A DNA stretch of 64,000 nucleotides from Acinetobacter vivianii (GCF_014635885.1 NZ_BMDR01000003.1:186001-250000); one strand, 5' to 3'. Shown: positions 28,175-36,104, numbered from the stretch's first letter. The notes: generated from the sequence alone by a model not told the origin. Numbers and translations are program-made.

Positions 28175-30289
28175 ATGCCAGGCGAAGAAGTCAGCCAAGC
28201 CAAGCAACAGCTCAAAGTCATCATTGAAGCCTATCTCAAGGATAGCGACGTTCAACGTGTGCTTGCTGCCTGCGATTTTGCTGATTTAGCCCATAGCGGT
28301 ATTACCCGTAAAAGCGGTGAACCCTATGTATTACACCCGATTGCAGTCAGTTGTATCCTCGCGCATATGCGTCTGGATGCGGATACACTCATGGCAGCTT
28401 TACTGCATGACGTAATTGAAGATACTGAATTTACCAAAGATGAAATCGGGCAAAAATATGGTCTGGTGGTTGCCGAGCTGGTCGATGGTGTCACCAAACT
28501 TAGCCATTCCAGCGATAAAGAATATAACAAAGCCGCATCATTCCGAAAAATTCTGCAAGCAACGCTACAAGATCCGCGTGTCATTATTATTAAACTGGCA
28601 GACCGCTATCATAATATGACCACCTTGGGCGCGCTCCGTCCCGATAAACGCGCGCGTATTGCGCAGGAAACTTTTGATATTTTTGTACCGATGGCACGTC
28701 TGGTCGGTATGAATGAAATGGCAGACAACCTTGAACATCTCTGCTATCAAAATCTTGATCTGGATATGTTTAATGATGTGCAAACCGCATTATTAGAAAC
28801 CAAACCAAAACGTTGTGAATATCAGGCGATCTGGGAACAGAAACTGACTGACCTGTTAAAAAACCATGACTTAAAAGGTCGTATTAAAAAGAAAAATAAC
28901 AATATCGAATTACTCCGCCACTTTGTTAAAAATGAAATCGACCTGAATGAACTCAGCCATAGCCATGCCTTTGAAATTATTTTACAAAGCATCGCTGACT
29001 GTGACCGTTTAGTCGATGCGCTCAAAGATAATTTTCAGGTTTTACAATATAGCGATCATATTCGTCGTCCACTCCCTGGCGGCAACCAGTCCTTAATGAT
29101 CAAGCTGAAAGGTGAGAAAACCACGCTTTCCTTGACCATTCAAACCGAACTGATGCGTAAAGCTGCGCGTTTCGGGGTAGTCCTTGGGGAAAATGCGCCA
29201 CAGGCCTGCCGTTCTGCGATTCAAGCATCGATGCAGAATCTGAATACATTGATCGATAGTGGTTGCGCGAAAACAACGTTTAGCGACTTACTTGATTATT
29301 TACACCAAGAAAAAATCTGGGTCTATACCCCACATGGGCAATTACACGAATTACCGCAAGGCGCAACCGTTGTTGATTTTGCCTACTCAGCTAGCCTATT
29401 TTTAGGCAACCACGCCGTAGGTGCTAAAGTAGATGGAGAAATCCGTCCTTTATCGACACCGTTGCATAGCGGACAAGTGGTCGAGATCATTACCGATGTC
29501 CTTGCGACACCAAATCCGGACTGGCTCAGCTTTATTAACACCCAAAAAGCCCGTCGTGCCTTACAGAACATGCTGCGTGAACAAGATATTGATGAACAAC
29601 GTCTGGTGGGCCAGCAAGCTCTAAACCGTGCCTTAAAGCTGTTCCAGCGCTCGATCAACGATCTTTCACCAACTGACTGGATCAATGTTCTGGAATGGCG
29701 TCATGTCAGCAGTAAAGATACGCTTTTTGAACAAATTGCAGTGGGTGATTTACTACCTCAACTGGTTGCAAATCATTTATTTTCGCAAGACTATTCACAG
29801 CATCAGGAAGCTTCTGACCGCCTCATCGTGGGTACAGAAGGCGTCGATGTAAAATATGCACATTGTTGTAATCCTGTTTTGGGCGATCCGATTCAAGGGC
29901 ACTTATCACGACGTGGTTTAATCGTGCATCGCTCACGTTGTCGTAATTTATTGCATGAACAACATCTACATCCAGAAAATATTATGCCGCTCAACTGGCA
30001 ATCTGAAGAAATTGATGATGTCCGCTTTAGCGCCTACCTATGCATTCATATGGAAATGAATGATGAACAAATTTCCGACCTGATCTATCAATGCCGTAAA
30101 GCCAAAACAGGTGTTGAAATGGTTCAATCTCAAGATCATAAAACCTATGTCAACATCGTCGTCAGCAACCGTAATCAGATCGCACAAATCATTCGTGACT
30201 TACGTATGCACTTCGGTTTCCCTCGTATCGAGCGCCTGAACATGCCAATCGTGCAACCTGAAGTGACTAAAGCCGAAACAGTGAATTAA
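28175..30289 (+). CDS. spoT: (p)ppGpp hydrolase SpoT with decayed synthetase domain
   Basis: Long RelA/SpoT homologue, 704 residues. The hydrolase (HD) domain is intact: RKSGEPYVLHP with His54, and LLHDVIEDT with His78-Asp79. The synthetase domain (about 210-340) is degenerate: the usual RFKDY loop, GYQSLHT and the EIQIRT metal motif are missing; only NQSL remains. A TGS domain (WVYTPHGQLHELPQGATVVDF), a Cys/His zinc-finger-like segment (YAHCCNPV) and a C-terminal ACT follow. Acinetobacter SpoT is known as a hydrolase with a pseudo-synthetase domain, which this matches. ATG 28175 has AAGG six bases upstream; ATG 28157 is an alternative. Confidence 0.95.
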   Translation: MPGEEVSQAKQQLKVIIEAYLKDSDVQRVLAACDFADLAHSGITRKSGEPYVLHPIAVSCILAHMRLDADTLMAALLHDVIEDTEFTKDEIGQKYGLVVAELVDGVTKLSHSSDKEYNKAASFRKILQATLQDPRVIIIKLADRYHNMTTLGALRPDKRARIAQETFDIFVPMARLVGMNEMADNLEHLCYQNLDLDMFNDVQTALLETKPKRCEYQAIWEQKLTDLLKNHDLKGRIKKKNNNIELLRHFVKNEIDLNELSHSHAFEIILQSIADCDRLVDALKDNFQVLQYSDHIRRPLPGGNQSLMIKLKGEKTTLSLTIQTELMRKAARFGVVLGENAPQACRSAIQASMQNLNTLIDSGCAKTTFSDLLDYLHQEKIWVYTPHGQLHELPQGATVVDFAYSASLFLGNHAVGAKVDGEIRPLSTPLHSGQVVEIITDVLATPNPDWLSFINTQKARRALQNMLREQDIDEQRLVGQQALNRALKLFQRSINDLSPTDWINVLEWRHVSSKDTLFEQIAVGDLLPQLVANHLFSQDYSQHQEASDRLIVGTEGVDVKYAHCCNPVLGDPIQGHLSRRGLIVHRSRCRNLLHEQHLHPENIMPLNWQSEEIDDVRFSAYLCIHMEMNDEQISDLIYQCRKAKTGVEMVQSQDHKTYVNIVVSNRNQIAQIIRDLRMHFGFPRIERLNMPIVQPEVTKAETVN

Positions 30290-30454
30290 GCCAACAGTAC
30301 GGCTGCAACATCAATCACAAGCATGTGACCGCAATAAAAAACTCAAGAATAAATTCAAACAACAGCGACTAAACAGTATTCAGCCCTTTCGTGTCTGCGC
30401 TTTTGTGTTAAAGTCGCATTGTTTAAGAGAAAACATAGGACTTAGGAGAGCTTA

Positions 30455-30835
30455 ATGTCACGTCAAGTTATTCATACTGAACACGCCCCTGCTGCTATCG
30501 GAACATATTCTCAGGCAATTCTTGTTGGCAACACGCTCTATCTATCAGGCCAGATTGGCTTAGATCCGTACAGTATGGAACTTGTAGAAGGAATTGAAGC
30601 TCAAATCCGTCGTGTATTTGATAATCTGAAAGCAGTCTGTACTGCTGCTGGCGGTAGCTTGGCAGACATTGCCAAACTCAACATCTTTCTGACTGATCTA
30701 TCTCACTTCCAACTCGTGAATCAGATTATGGGCGAATATTTTGCTCAACCCTACCCAGCACGTGCAGCACTCGGTGTTGCCAGCCTGCCAAAAGGCGCAC
30801 TGGTCGAAATGGATGGGATTGTGATCATTCCATAA
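30455..30835 (+). CDS. ridA: RidA family 2-iminobutanoate/2-iminopropanoate deaminase
   Basis: RidA removes reactive enamine/imine intermediates from PLP enzymes. 126 residues with [23 protein letters not shown] and the signature [20 protein letters not shown], including the substrate-binding Arg. AGGAG lies upstream. It follows spoT by 165 bases, a frequent neighbour. Confidence 0.94.
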   Translation: MSRQVIHTEHAPAAIGTYSQAILVGNTLYLSGQIGLDPYSMELVEGIEAQIRRVFDNLKAVCTAAGGSLADIAKLNIFLTDLSHFQLVNQIMGEYFAQPYPARAALGVASLPKGALVEMDGIVIIP

Positions 30836-30877
30836 GATATTTTTAACTTATAGTTATCAATAAGATAAAAAACACTC

Positions 30878-30904
30878 AAAATACCGCCGATAAAGCGGTA
30901 TTTT
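30878..30904 (+). terminator. Terminator after ridA
   Basis: Ten-base stem AAAATACCGC/GCGGTATTTT with a seven-base loop and T-run. Confidence 0.9.
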
Positions 30905-30953
30905 TTTATTCAAATTCCCAATAAACATATTCTACCACTTAGAATGAAATTCA

Positions 30954-30983
30954 TTGACAAACGATAATAATTATCAATAATAT
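30954..30983 (+). promoter_or_regulatory. Promoter with Fur box before bfd
   Basis: Perfect TTGACA -35 (30954-30959) followed after 17-18 bases by an AT-rich -10 (TAATAT, 30978-30983). Between them lies GATAAT-A-ATTATC (30963-30975), an exact 6-1-6 Fur box. Fur with iron would block polymerase, so bfd should be induced by iron starvation, as in other bacteria. Confidence 0.75.
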
Positions 30984-31016
30984 CAATTATCGCATTTATA
31001 TTTGTGGATCACTCCC

Positions 31017-31211
31017 ATGTATGTCTGTTTATGTCGTGGAATTACAGATCAGGATATCAAAGACGCTGTTGCAAACGGCGCTGAAAGCTATCGTGAAATC
31101 CGTGACCTACTCGACCTAGGCACGTGTTGTGGTCGTTGTGCACCTGAAGCACGCGCAATTATTAGTGATGAGCTTTCTGAAATTGCAGCACGCATTTCCA
31201 TCGCAGCCTGA
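31017..31211 (+). CDS. bfd: Bacterioferritin-associated ferredoxin Bfd
   Basis: 64-residue [2Fe-2S] protein that reduces bacterioferritin and releases stored iron. MYVCLCRGITDQDI gives Cys4 and Cys6; CCGRC supplies Cys38 and Cys41, with an extra Cys37. ATG 31017 is chosen by homology; the frame begins five codons earlier. It sits behind a Fur-box promoter and ahead of bfr. Confidence 0.95.
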   Translation: MYVCLCRGITDQDIKDAVANGAESYREIRDLLDLGTCCGRCAPEARAIISDELSEIAARISIAA

Positions 31212-31258
31212 TTTAGTTTAAAAATTACCTCTTAATTTACCGCATCTTTTACGACTCC

Positions 31259-31304
31259 ACCGCTTCTTGCAGAACTTTTAAGTTCCTCATCCAGCGGTTT
31301 TTTT
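31259..31304 (+). terminator. Terminator after bfd
   Basis: Outer pair ACCGCT/AGCGGT (31259-31264, 31293-31298) encloses an inner hairpin GAACTT/AAGTTC and is followed by a T-run. Less compact than the other terminators here. Confidence 0.65.
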
Positions 31305-31478
31305 ATGAAAATCATATTTCTATAATGATGTTACGGAGTTTCAAATACTCCACTTATGATTGTGATTTTCATTTGCCGTTCTATAAATTACTCGCCAGAA
31401 CATTATTTGTTGATTAATATAAGATAAATTGCCTTAGCTACTAGGGCATCAACACTTGGTGTTTTTGGAGTAAACGCA

Positions 31479-31943
31479 ATGAAAGGCAATCGCGAAGTTA
31501 TCAACCAACTGAATCAGGTGCTTTACCACCATTTAACCGCCATTAACCAATATTTCTTACACTCTCGTATGTTTAATGATTGGGGTATTGAGCAGTTAGG
31601 TTCAGCCGAATACAAAGAATCGATCCGTCAAATGAAACACGCTGACAAAGTCATCGAGCGTATTTTATTTTTGGAAGGTTTACCGAACCTACAGCATTTA
31701 GGCAAACTCTACATCGGTCAACACACCGAAGAAGTTCTAAACTGCGATATTCGCAAAGTGAAAGAAAATATTGAAGCAATCAAGCAAGCGGTTGAACTTG
31801 CTGAAGCGGAACAAGATTATGTCACCCGTGATTTAGTTCAGGAAATTCTAGAGAAAGAAGAAGAATATTGGGACTGGCTCGATACACAACTTGATCTGGT
31901 TGAAAATGTGGGTATTGAAAACTATATTCAAAGCCAGATTTAA
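31479..31943 (+). CDS. bfr: Bacterioferritin, haem-binding type with altered ferroxidase site
   Basis: 154-residue four-helix ferritin (24-mer cage with haem between dimers in the family). Against E. coli Bfr, positions align without gaps. Haem ligand Met52 is kept, as are His54 and Glu127. The other ferroxidase ligands are changed: Glu18 to His, Glu51 to Gln, Glu94 to Val and His130 to Tyr. It therefore looks like the haem-type subunit of a two-subunit bacterioferritin whose catalytic partner lies elsewhere. It lies 267 bases after bfd, beyond that gene's terminator, so it likely has its own promoter. Confidence 0.95.
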   Translation: MKGNREVINQLNQVLYHHLTAINQYFLHSRMFNDWGIEQLGSAEYKESIRQMKHADKVIERILFLEGLPNLQHLGKLYIGQHTEEVLNCDIRKVKENIEAIKQAVELAEAEQDYVTRDLVQEILEKEEEYWDWLDTQLDLVENVGIENYIQSQI

Positions 31944-31960
31944 AAATATCCCAAATAAAA

Positions 31961-31983
31961 AAACCAAAGCATTGCTTTGGTTT
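31961..31983. terminator. Bidirectional terminator between bfr and the pilin ligase gene
   Basis: Ten-base stem AAACCAAAGC/GCTTTGGTTT with loop ATT, A-run on the left and T-run on the right. It serves the converging bfr and the ligase gene ending at 32005. Confidence 0.92.
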
Positions 31984-32004
31984 TTTTATTGCAAAAAGCC
32001 TAAT

Positions 32005-33657
32005 TTAAGACTTTTTGACCTGCGCCTTTTTATTTAATTCGATGATGTCTGCCAGACTCACCTTTTGTTTATACAGCTGTCTCAACACAACCAGCTGTTG
32101 CTCTGCTTCCTCTAACTTTTGATTGTAAGCCAGTAACTGCGCATACTTCTTCAAGTTGTATGGTGTGGCTTTATTCTTCACCATCTCCCCAAGCAGTGTT
32201 AAATCAGCCTCAGACATCTCTACCTGTGGCTTTAATGCAATCCAGTCAAGACGTTGCTGGAACTGGGTCAAAACTAAAATTTTAGAACTTCCCAAAACTT
32301 CTGCTGTCGGCTGTTGGTTTTTAAAGACCAGACGGCTATTGTCCTGATAAAGCTTATAGTCACGCCAAATCAGCAATACAACGATAAGTGCACACATGCC
32401 AACAAAGCGAATGACATTCTTATTGACCGTCACTCCTTTTAACTTCGGAGTCTGCGCCTGAATAAGTCCTAGCAAGAAGCCCATTGGCAGCAAGAAATAT
32501 GCATAGCGTTGTGGAAACTCGAGCATCGCATGAATCAGGATTGCACAGACCATCAAAATCGCAATGATCGAGGTGATATCCTTAGCATTTTTATTGAGCC
32601 AGAATAACCATAATGAGATATAGCCAATAATCAACAGCCCCAGAGGCACACCGTTCCAGACCAGTAAATCGAGCAACACATTATGCGCACTGTTAAACCA
32701 GACTTGTACAGTATTAAAATGAATACTCTCAACCACCGCTATGCTGGTTTGACTCCAGCCATAACCAAACCAAGGCTTGTCAGCGATTGCATGTAAGATC
32801 TGTACCCACATACCAAGTCGTTCATGTCCCGAACCTGCACGTTGCGCAATGGATGCTGTTTGAGTCACACCCGTATCGATACTTGAGCTTAAAAGCTGTG
32901 TCAGAACAGGCAATAAGTAGCCCGCAATAACAAAATACAGCCCTACCCAAAGCAATAATCTTGGGAAATTAAATCGAGGTGAGTTTTTGTATTGCTTATA
33001 AATCCAGTAAAAGAACAGGAAAATACAGACCACCCAAGAGGTTCTTGATTGAGTCAATGTGATTGCAAATAGTGTGACCAAGCTCGCGGGGATTAATAAC
33101 CATAAGGTCAGCCTTCTTTTTTCATATAAATACAAGCCGCCCATCAAGCCCATAATTAAAAAGGTTGCCAGATTATTCGGTTGTCCAAAATTGGCATAAG
33201 GTCGTCTGGTTTTGAGCTGTATAATTCCATCAATATAGGCTTCGAGATTTAACCACTGTACGATGGCCATAATCGCACTGACAAAAGAAATACTCAGCAA
33301 GAGATAGCTTACGCCCAGCATGATGCGTTCCCGTTGCTCCGCTTGCAGGCTTAAGTTATAGCCCGCAATGATCATTAACCAGAATACAAAGAGATAAGCG
33401 GAGCTAAGGAATGCTGTACTGAAATCAGTAATTAAACCAAAAGCCCACTGGCATAGCGGAATAAGAGCTATACCCAACATCAAGATTTGAGGACGCGGGA
33501 TTTTTACATTTTTATTGAACAGCAAGGCAAGTAACGCCACGCCACCACCAAAGCTCGCCAGTTCACTGGAAAAAGTCACCCAGGGATAAGTATGGACTGG
33601 GGATAGCCAGGCAAAACTAAACAAGATGCTGGCAAGTAAAAAGCATAAAAATTGCAT
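32005..33657 (-). CDS. pglL: PglL/TfpO-type O-oligosaccharyltransferase (pilin glycosylation ligase)
   Basis: 550-residue polytopic membrane protein of the Wzy_C/O-antigen-ligase superfamily. The segment TRRPYANFGQPNNLATFL (about 155-172) is the PglL ligase signature. A periplasmic loop with GYGWSQTS and FNSAHNVLLDLLVWNG holds the expected catalytic His. The C-terminal 100 residues form a soluble helical tail. Such enzymes move a lipid-linked glycan onto Ser/Thr of pilins and other exported proteins; a gene beside the pilins usually serves them. No Shine-Dalgarno is visible at ATG 33657, and a hairpin with a U-run stands just before it. Confidence 0.88.
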   Translation of the reverse strand: MQFLCFLLASILFSFAWLSPVHTYPWVTFSSELASFGGGVALLALLFNKNVKIPRPQILMLGIALIPLCQWAFGLITDFSTAFLSSAYLFVFWLMIIAGYNLSLQAEQRERIMLGVSYLLLSISFVSAIMAIVQWLNLEAYIDGIIQLKTRRPYANFGQPNNLATFLIMGLMGGLYLYEKRRLTLWLLIPASLVTLFAITLTQSRTSWVVCIFLFFYWIYKQYKNSPRFNFPRLLLWVGLYFVIAGYLLPVLTQLLSSSIDTGVTQTASIAQRAGSGHERLGMWVQILHAIADKPWFGYGWSQTSIAVVESIHFNTVQVWFNSAHNVLLDLLVWNGVPLGLLIIGYISLWLFWLNKNAKDITSIIAILMVCAILIHAMLEFPQRYAYFLLPMGFLLGLIQAQTPKLKGVTVNKNVIRFVGMCALIVVLLIWRDYKLYQDNSRLVFKNQQPTAEVLGSSKILVLTQFQQRLDWIALKPQVEMSEADLTLLGEMVKNKATPYNLKKYAQLLAYNQKLEEAEQQLVVLRQLYKQKVSLADIIELNKKAQVKKS

Positions 33658-33674
33658 AGGTCATACATGAAAAA

Positions 33675-33702
33675 AGGCCTAGCGAATTATATCGTTAAGC
33701 CT
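33675..33702 (-). terminator. Hairpin with U-run just upstream of the pilin ligase gene
   Basis: Eleven-position stem (one mismatch, one wobble) with loop of six, followed by a run of T on the minus strand. It lies 18 bases before the ligase start, so it could act as terminator or attenuator on read-through from the upstream pilin gene. Confidence 0.6.
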
Positions 33703-33744
33703 CGAGATAGAAATCGAATATTAGATAAAAACTACAATTTACTT

Positions 33745-33807
33745 TCACTGACGTAAGTCAACAATCTTAACCACTTCGCCTTTTTCTTTGTTAATAAGAA
33801 CGGCCAT
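33745..33807 (-). pseudogene. Remnant of a TfpX/TfpZ accessory gene (last 20 codons)
   Basis: Reading from ATG 33807 gives MAVLINKEKGEVVKIVDLRQ and a stop. The intact accessory protein of this locus ends MVVLVNQNAQPIAIVDLRPW, so the fragment matches its C-terminal tail at the same distance from the end. The reading frame is open back to the pilin stop at 33821, where similarity ends. I take it as the tail of a second accessory gene whose front was lost by deletion or recombination when the pilin gene was brought in. It is too short to be functional. Confidence 0.75.
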
Positions 33808-33820
33808 GTAAATAAAAGCT

Positions 33821-34261
33821 CTATCTACAAGCGTTAGGTCTATATTTAGCATTTAACGTCCCTGGCGTACATGTCCATGTTGCAGCGCCATCTGTTGTTT
33901 CAAAAAAAATAGTTTGTCCATTCGCTACTCCTGTCGTCATTGTCATGGTTATCCGACCAGTAGGATAATTTCCTATAACAGAATCACTCATCTCTGAATA
34001 TTTACCGACCAGAGTAACATTAACTTCACCACTATTAGGCACTACATTTACTCCAACAAATTTTGTGGGCCAAGTAGCATAATTCCAACCATAATCTCCT
34101 AAAGCAGACTTCATTCCAGACCCAAGTATAATTGCTTCAGAAACTTGTGCACGAGTTATATAATCACGATATGCTGGAACCGCAATAGCAGCTAAAATTC
34201 CAATAATAGCTACAACAATCATTAATTCAATCAAAGTAAAACCTTTGGAGCGTATATTCAT
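33821..34261 (-). CDS. Type IV major-type pilin, second copy
   Basis: 146-residue prepilin with short leader MNIRSKG| and [36 protein letters not shown], a major pilin N-terminus with Glu5. The C-terminal disulfide pair is TWTC...NACR, 15 residues apart, and the protein ends in Arg. It is a diverged paralogue of the pilin at 35196. Its ribosome site is weak (GGGTCAG). It has its own sigma-54 promoter 31 bases upstream. The end of the gene abuts the accessory-gene remnant. Confidence 0.92.
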   Translation of the reverse strand: MNIRSKGFTLIELMIVVAIIGILAAIAVPAYRDYITRAQVSEAIILGSGMKSALGDYGWNYATWPTKFVGVNVVPNSGEVNVTLVGKYSEMSDSVIGNYPTGRITMTMTTGVANGQTIFFETTDGAATWTCTPGTLNAKYRPNACR

Positions 34262-34291
34262 TGCTCTGACCCATGCATTTTTTTATTTTAA

Positions 34292-34307
34292 TGCAACATA
34301 TATACCA
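34292..34307 (-). promoter_or_regulatory. Sigma-54 promoter of the second pilin
   Basis: On the minus strand TGGTATATATGTTGCA: GG and GC exactly ten bases apart, with the full TTGCA -12 element and TGG-A -24 element (two consensus bases differ). Predicted start near 34281, 20 bases before the ATG. Pilin genes are typically sigma-54 and PilR dependent. Confidence 0.75.
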
Positions 34308-34384
34308 TCTTTTATTAACCAATAAAATCAACAAGTTAATAAAAACATTAATGACATTTTTCGTCGATATTTAACTTTCTTTTA

Positions 34385-35122
34385 TCACCATGGTCTTAAA
34401 TCGACAATCGCAATAGGCTGAGCGTTTTGATTAACTAATACTACCATATCTTCCTCAAGACCTTTAGCGGGTAAAAATCCTATTAATTTTGCAGAATGAT
34501 ATTTTGTAAATATTTCTTCAACTTCTGCTTTAGAGTTAACAGCAAATAAAGTATTTAAAGGGCGTACCTTTTTCTTAATTTGCTCACTTCTTGCTTGTAT
34601 TGGCTGATATGTTTCAGGTCTACTAGCTAGGCTCTTACCAAACAACTCGTCCTGTTTCTGTTGCTTTGCAATCTCTAGATCAGAAGAATACACAGCACTC
34701 ACCCAACGGGGTTTCATAAGTAAACTGGTCTCAAAATTTTTATCTATTTTTATATTAGACTCATACTTTAAGTCTACAGCCCGGACAAACTCAATATCAT
34801 CTATGACAAATACATTAAAAACCGGGCGACCTTGAGCTACAGTATGTAGACCATATAAATATGCAGCCAACTGAATCATAATAATGATTAATAAATCTAT
34901 TTTTAATTCTTTTTTCTTAAGATTAAAAATGGCAAAAGTCAGTAAAGGACCAAGAATCAAATCAATTGATAAGATGATCCAGAATATACTCCCAACTCCC
35001 ATTGCCTTATCCAAAGGAAAAGGATACCAAAGATAAAATACAAAGAATAAAGCAATGGATAATAAAATTAATGAAAATATACTATGAACAGCCGCTGCAT
35101 ATAGTCTTTGTGTCCAGTTCAC
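34385..35122 (-). CDS. tfpZ: TfpX/TfpZ family type IV pilin accessory protein
   Basis: 245-residue inner-membrane protein with three N-terminal hydrophobic segments (about 10-33, 42-65, 74-94) and a periplasmic C-terminal domain. Proteins of this family sit next to pilin genes in Pseudomonas, Moraxella and Acinetobacter and aid pilin assembly or stability. The ending VLVNQNAQPIAIVDLRPW is family-like. The start is GTG at 35122 with a strong AAGGGGGG upstream. A terminator separates it from the pilin before it, so expression may depend on read-through. Name assignment is from general resemblance. Confidence 0.8.
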   Translation of the reverse strand: MNWTQRLYAAAVHSIFSLILLSIALFFVFYLWYPFPLDKAMGVGSIFWIILSIDLILGPLLTFAIFNLKKKELKIDLLIIIMIQLAAYLYGLHTVAQGRPVFNVFVIDDIEFVRAVDLKYESNIKIDKNFETSLLMKPRWVSAVYSSDLEIAKQQKQDELFGKSLASRPETYQPIQARSEQIKKKVRPLNTLFAVNSKAEVEEIFTKYHSAKLIGFLPAKGLEEDMVVLVNQNAQPIAIVDLRPW

Positions 35123-35153
35123 TTATAGCCCCCCTTTATAGTAATTTTATATT

Positions 35154-35179
35154 AAAAAAGACCTCGAAAGGTCTTTTTT
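35154..35179 (-). terminator. Terminator between the first pilin and the accessory gene
   Basis: Eleven-base perfect stem AAAAAAGACCT/AGGTCTTTTTT with a four-base loop. It would let the pilin be made in excess over the accessory protein, as only read-through reaches the GTG 32 bases later. Confidence 0.9.
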
Positions 35180-35195
35180 AATATTCATTTAAATA

Positions 35196-35678
35196 TTAAG
35201 GCTTACAAGCATTTGGTAAGTATTTAGCAAGAATGGTTGTATCTTTACCTACTGCAGTACCAACAGTCGTATTACCACAAGCCCATGTAGAACCACCATC
35301 AGCAGTTGTATACGTTAATGTCTCTTTACCAGTCTCTGCTGCTTTACCAGAAGTCATTTTTGCCGTAATTACACCTGCTGGATAGTCTCCAGTGATAGTG
35401 TCATTAACTGCAGAATATTTTCCAGTTAAAGTTGCATTCAATTGTTCCGCTACAGGAGTTTCTCCTGGCGCAACTAATTTTACAGGCCATTTATTTTTAT
35501 CCGCACCATATTCAGCTAAAGGAGTTTTTAAACCACCTGCCAAGGTTACTGCTTCTGATACTTGTCCACGCGTAATATAATCCTGATATGCTGGAATCGC
35601 GATTGCCGCCAAAATACCAATGATCGCTACAACGATCATCAATTCGATAAGAGTAAAACCCTTTTGCATTGATTTCAT
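35196..35678 (-). CDS. pilA: Type IV major pilin PilA-type, first copy
   Basis: 160-residue prepilin. Leader MKSMQKG| then [36 protein letters not shown]. The late Cys pair (TWACG and NACKP) forms the pilin disulfide loop. ATG 35678 has GGAG seven bases upstream. It does not end in the C-terminal serine that TfpO-type ligases modify in some Acinetobacter pilins. Strong sigma-54 promoter, strong ribosome site and its own terminator mark it as the main fibre subunit. Confidence 0.95.
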   Translation of the reverse strand: MKSMQKGFTLIELMIVVAIIGILAAIAIPAYQDYITRGQVSEAVTLAGGLKTPLAEYGADKNKWPVKLVAPGETPVAEQLNATLTGKYSAVNDTITGDYPAGVITAKMTSGKAAETGKETLTYTTADGGSTWACGNTTVGTAVGKDTTILAKYLPNACKP

Positions 35679-36104
35679 AACATTTCTCCAATGGATATTT
35701 TTTATAAGCTTTTTTCAGCTACTTAGTATTTAGCATGTTTTATGCCAGTCCTTAGCTTAGCCAATTTTACTCTAAAAAAACAGGGACTTAAAAAATTTTC
35801 ATGTTGGATAAAAGCAGAGCAATTTAGACATTTTAAGAAAAAAAATGACAAATAACGTCAGCTTTACTGCTTTATTATTCATTTTTTTAGATATCAAATT
35901 TGACTATTTTCTAATTGTATTTAAATTGAGCGACCTGAATCACACAAAATTTATTTCAATTATTTTTTATTATTTCTTGCCGTTTATCGGAAGCCGATAA
36001 GAAGGCTTGTGATTCAGAAATTCATCTATACAGAATAGTCTGCACAATAATTTATTTTTTCTAAAATAACAAGCCAGATTTTTGATGAAAATTAAAAACC
36101 GAAC
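35679..36104. other. AT-rich gap upstream of the first pilin
   Basis: No gene seen. Besides the sigma-54 promoter it holds a nested inverted repeat: CTGAATCACA (35935-35944) with TGTGATTCAG (36008-36017), enclosing TTATCGG-AAG-CCGATAA (35984-36000). The rest looks like upstream activator DNA. No clear terminator for the TPM gene ending at 36105 is visible. Confidence 0.7.
35732..35747 (-). promoter_or_regulatory. Sigma-54 promoter of the first pilin
   Basis: Minus-strand TGGCATAAAACATGCT matches the -24/-12 consensus with the correct GG-N10-GC spacing (two differences). Predicted start near 35721, about 43 bases before the ATG. The PilS/PilR pair would be the expected activator. Confidence 0.85.

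Noticed and set aside
33821..35678. Silent pilin cassette for antigenic variation
   Set aside because: The second pilin is full length with its own leader peptide and sigma-54 promoter, so it is more likely an expressed gene.
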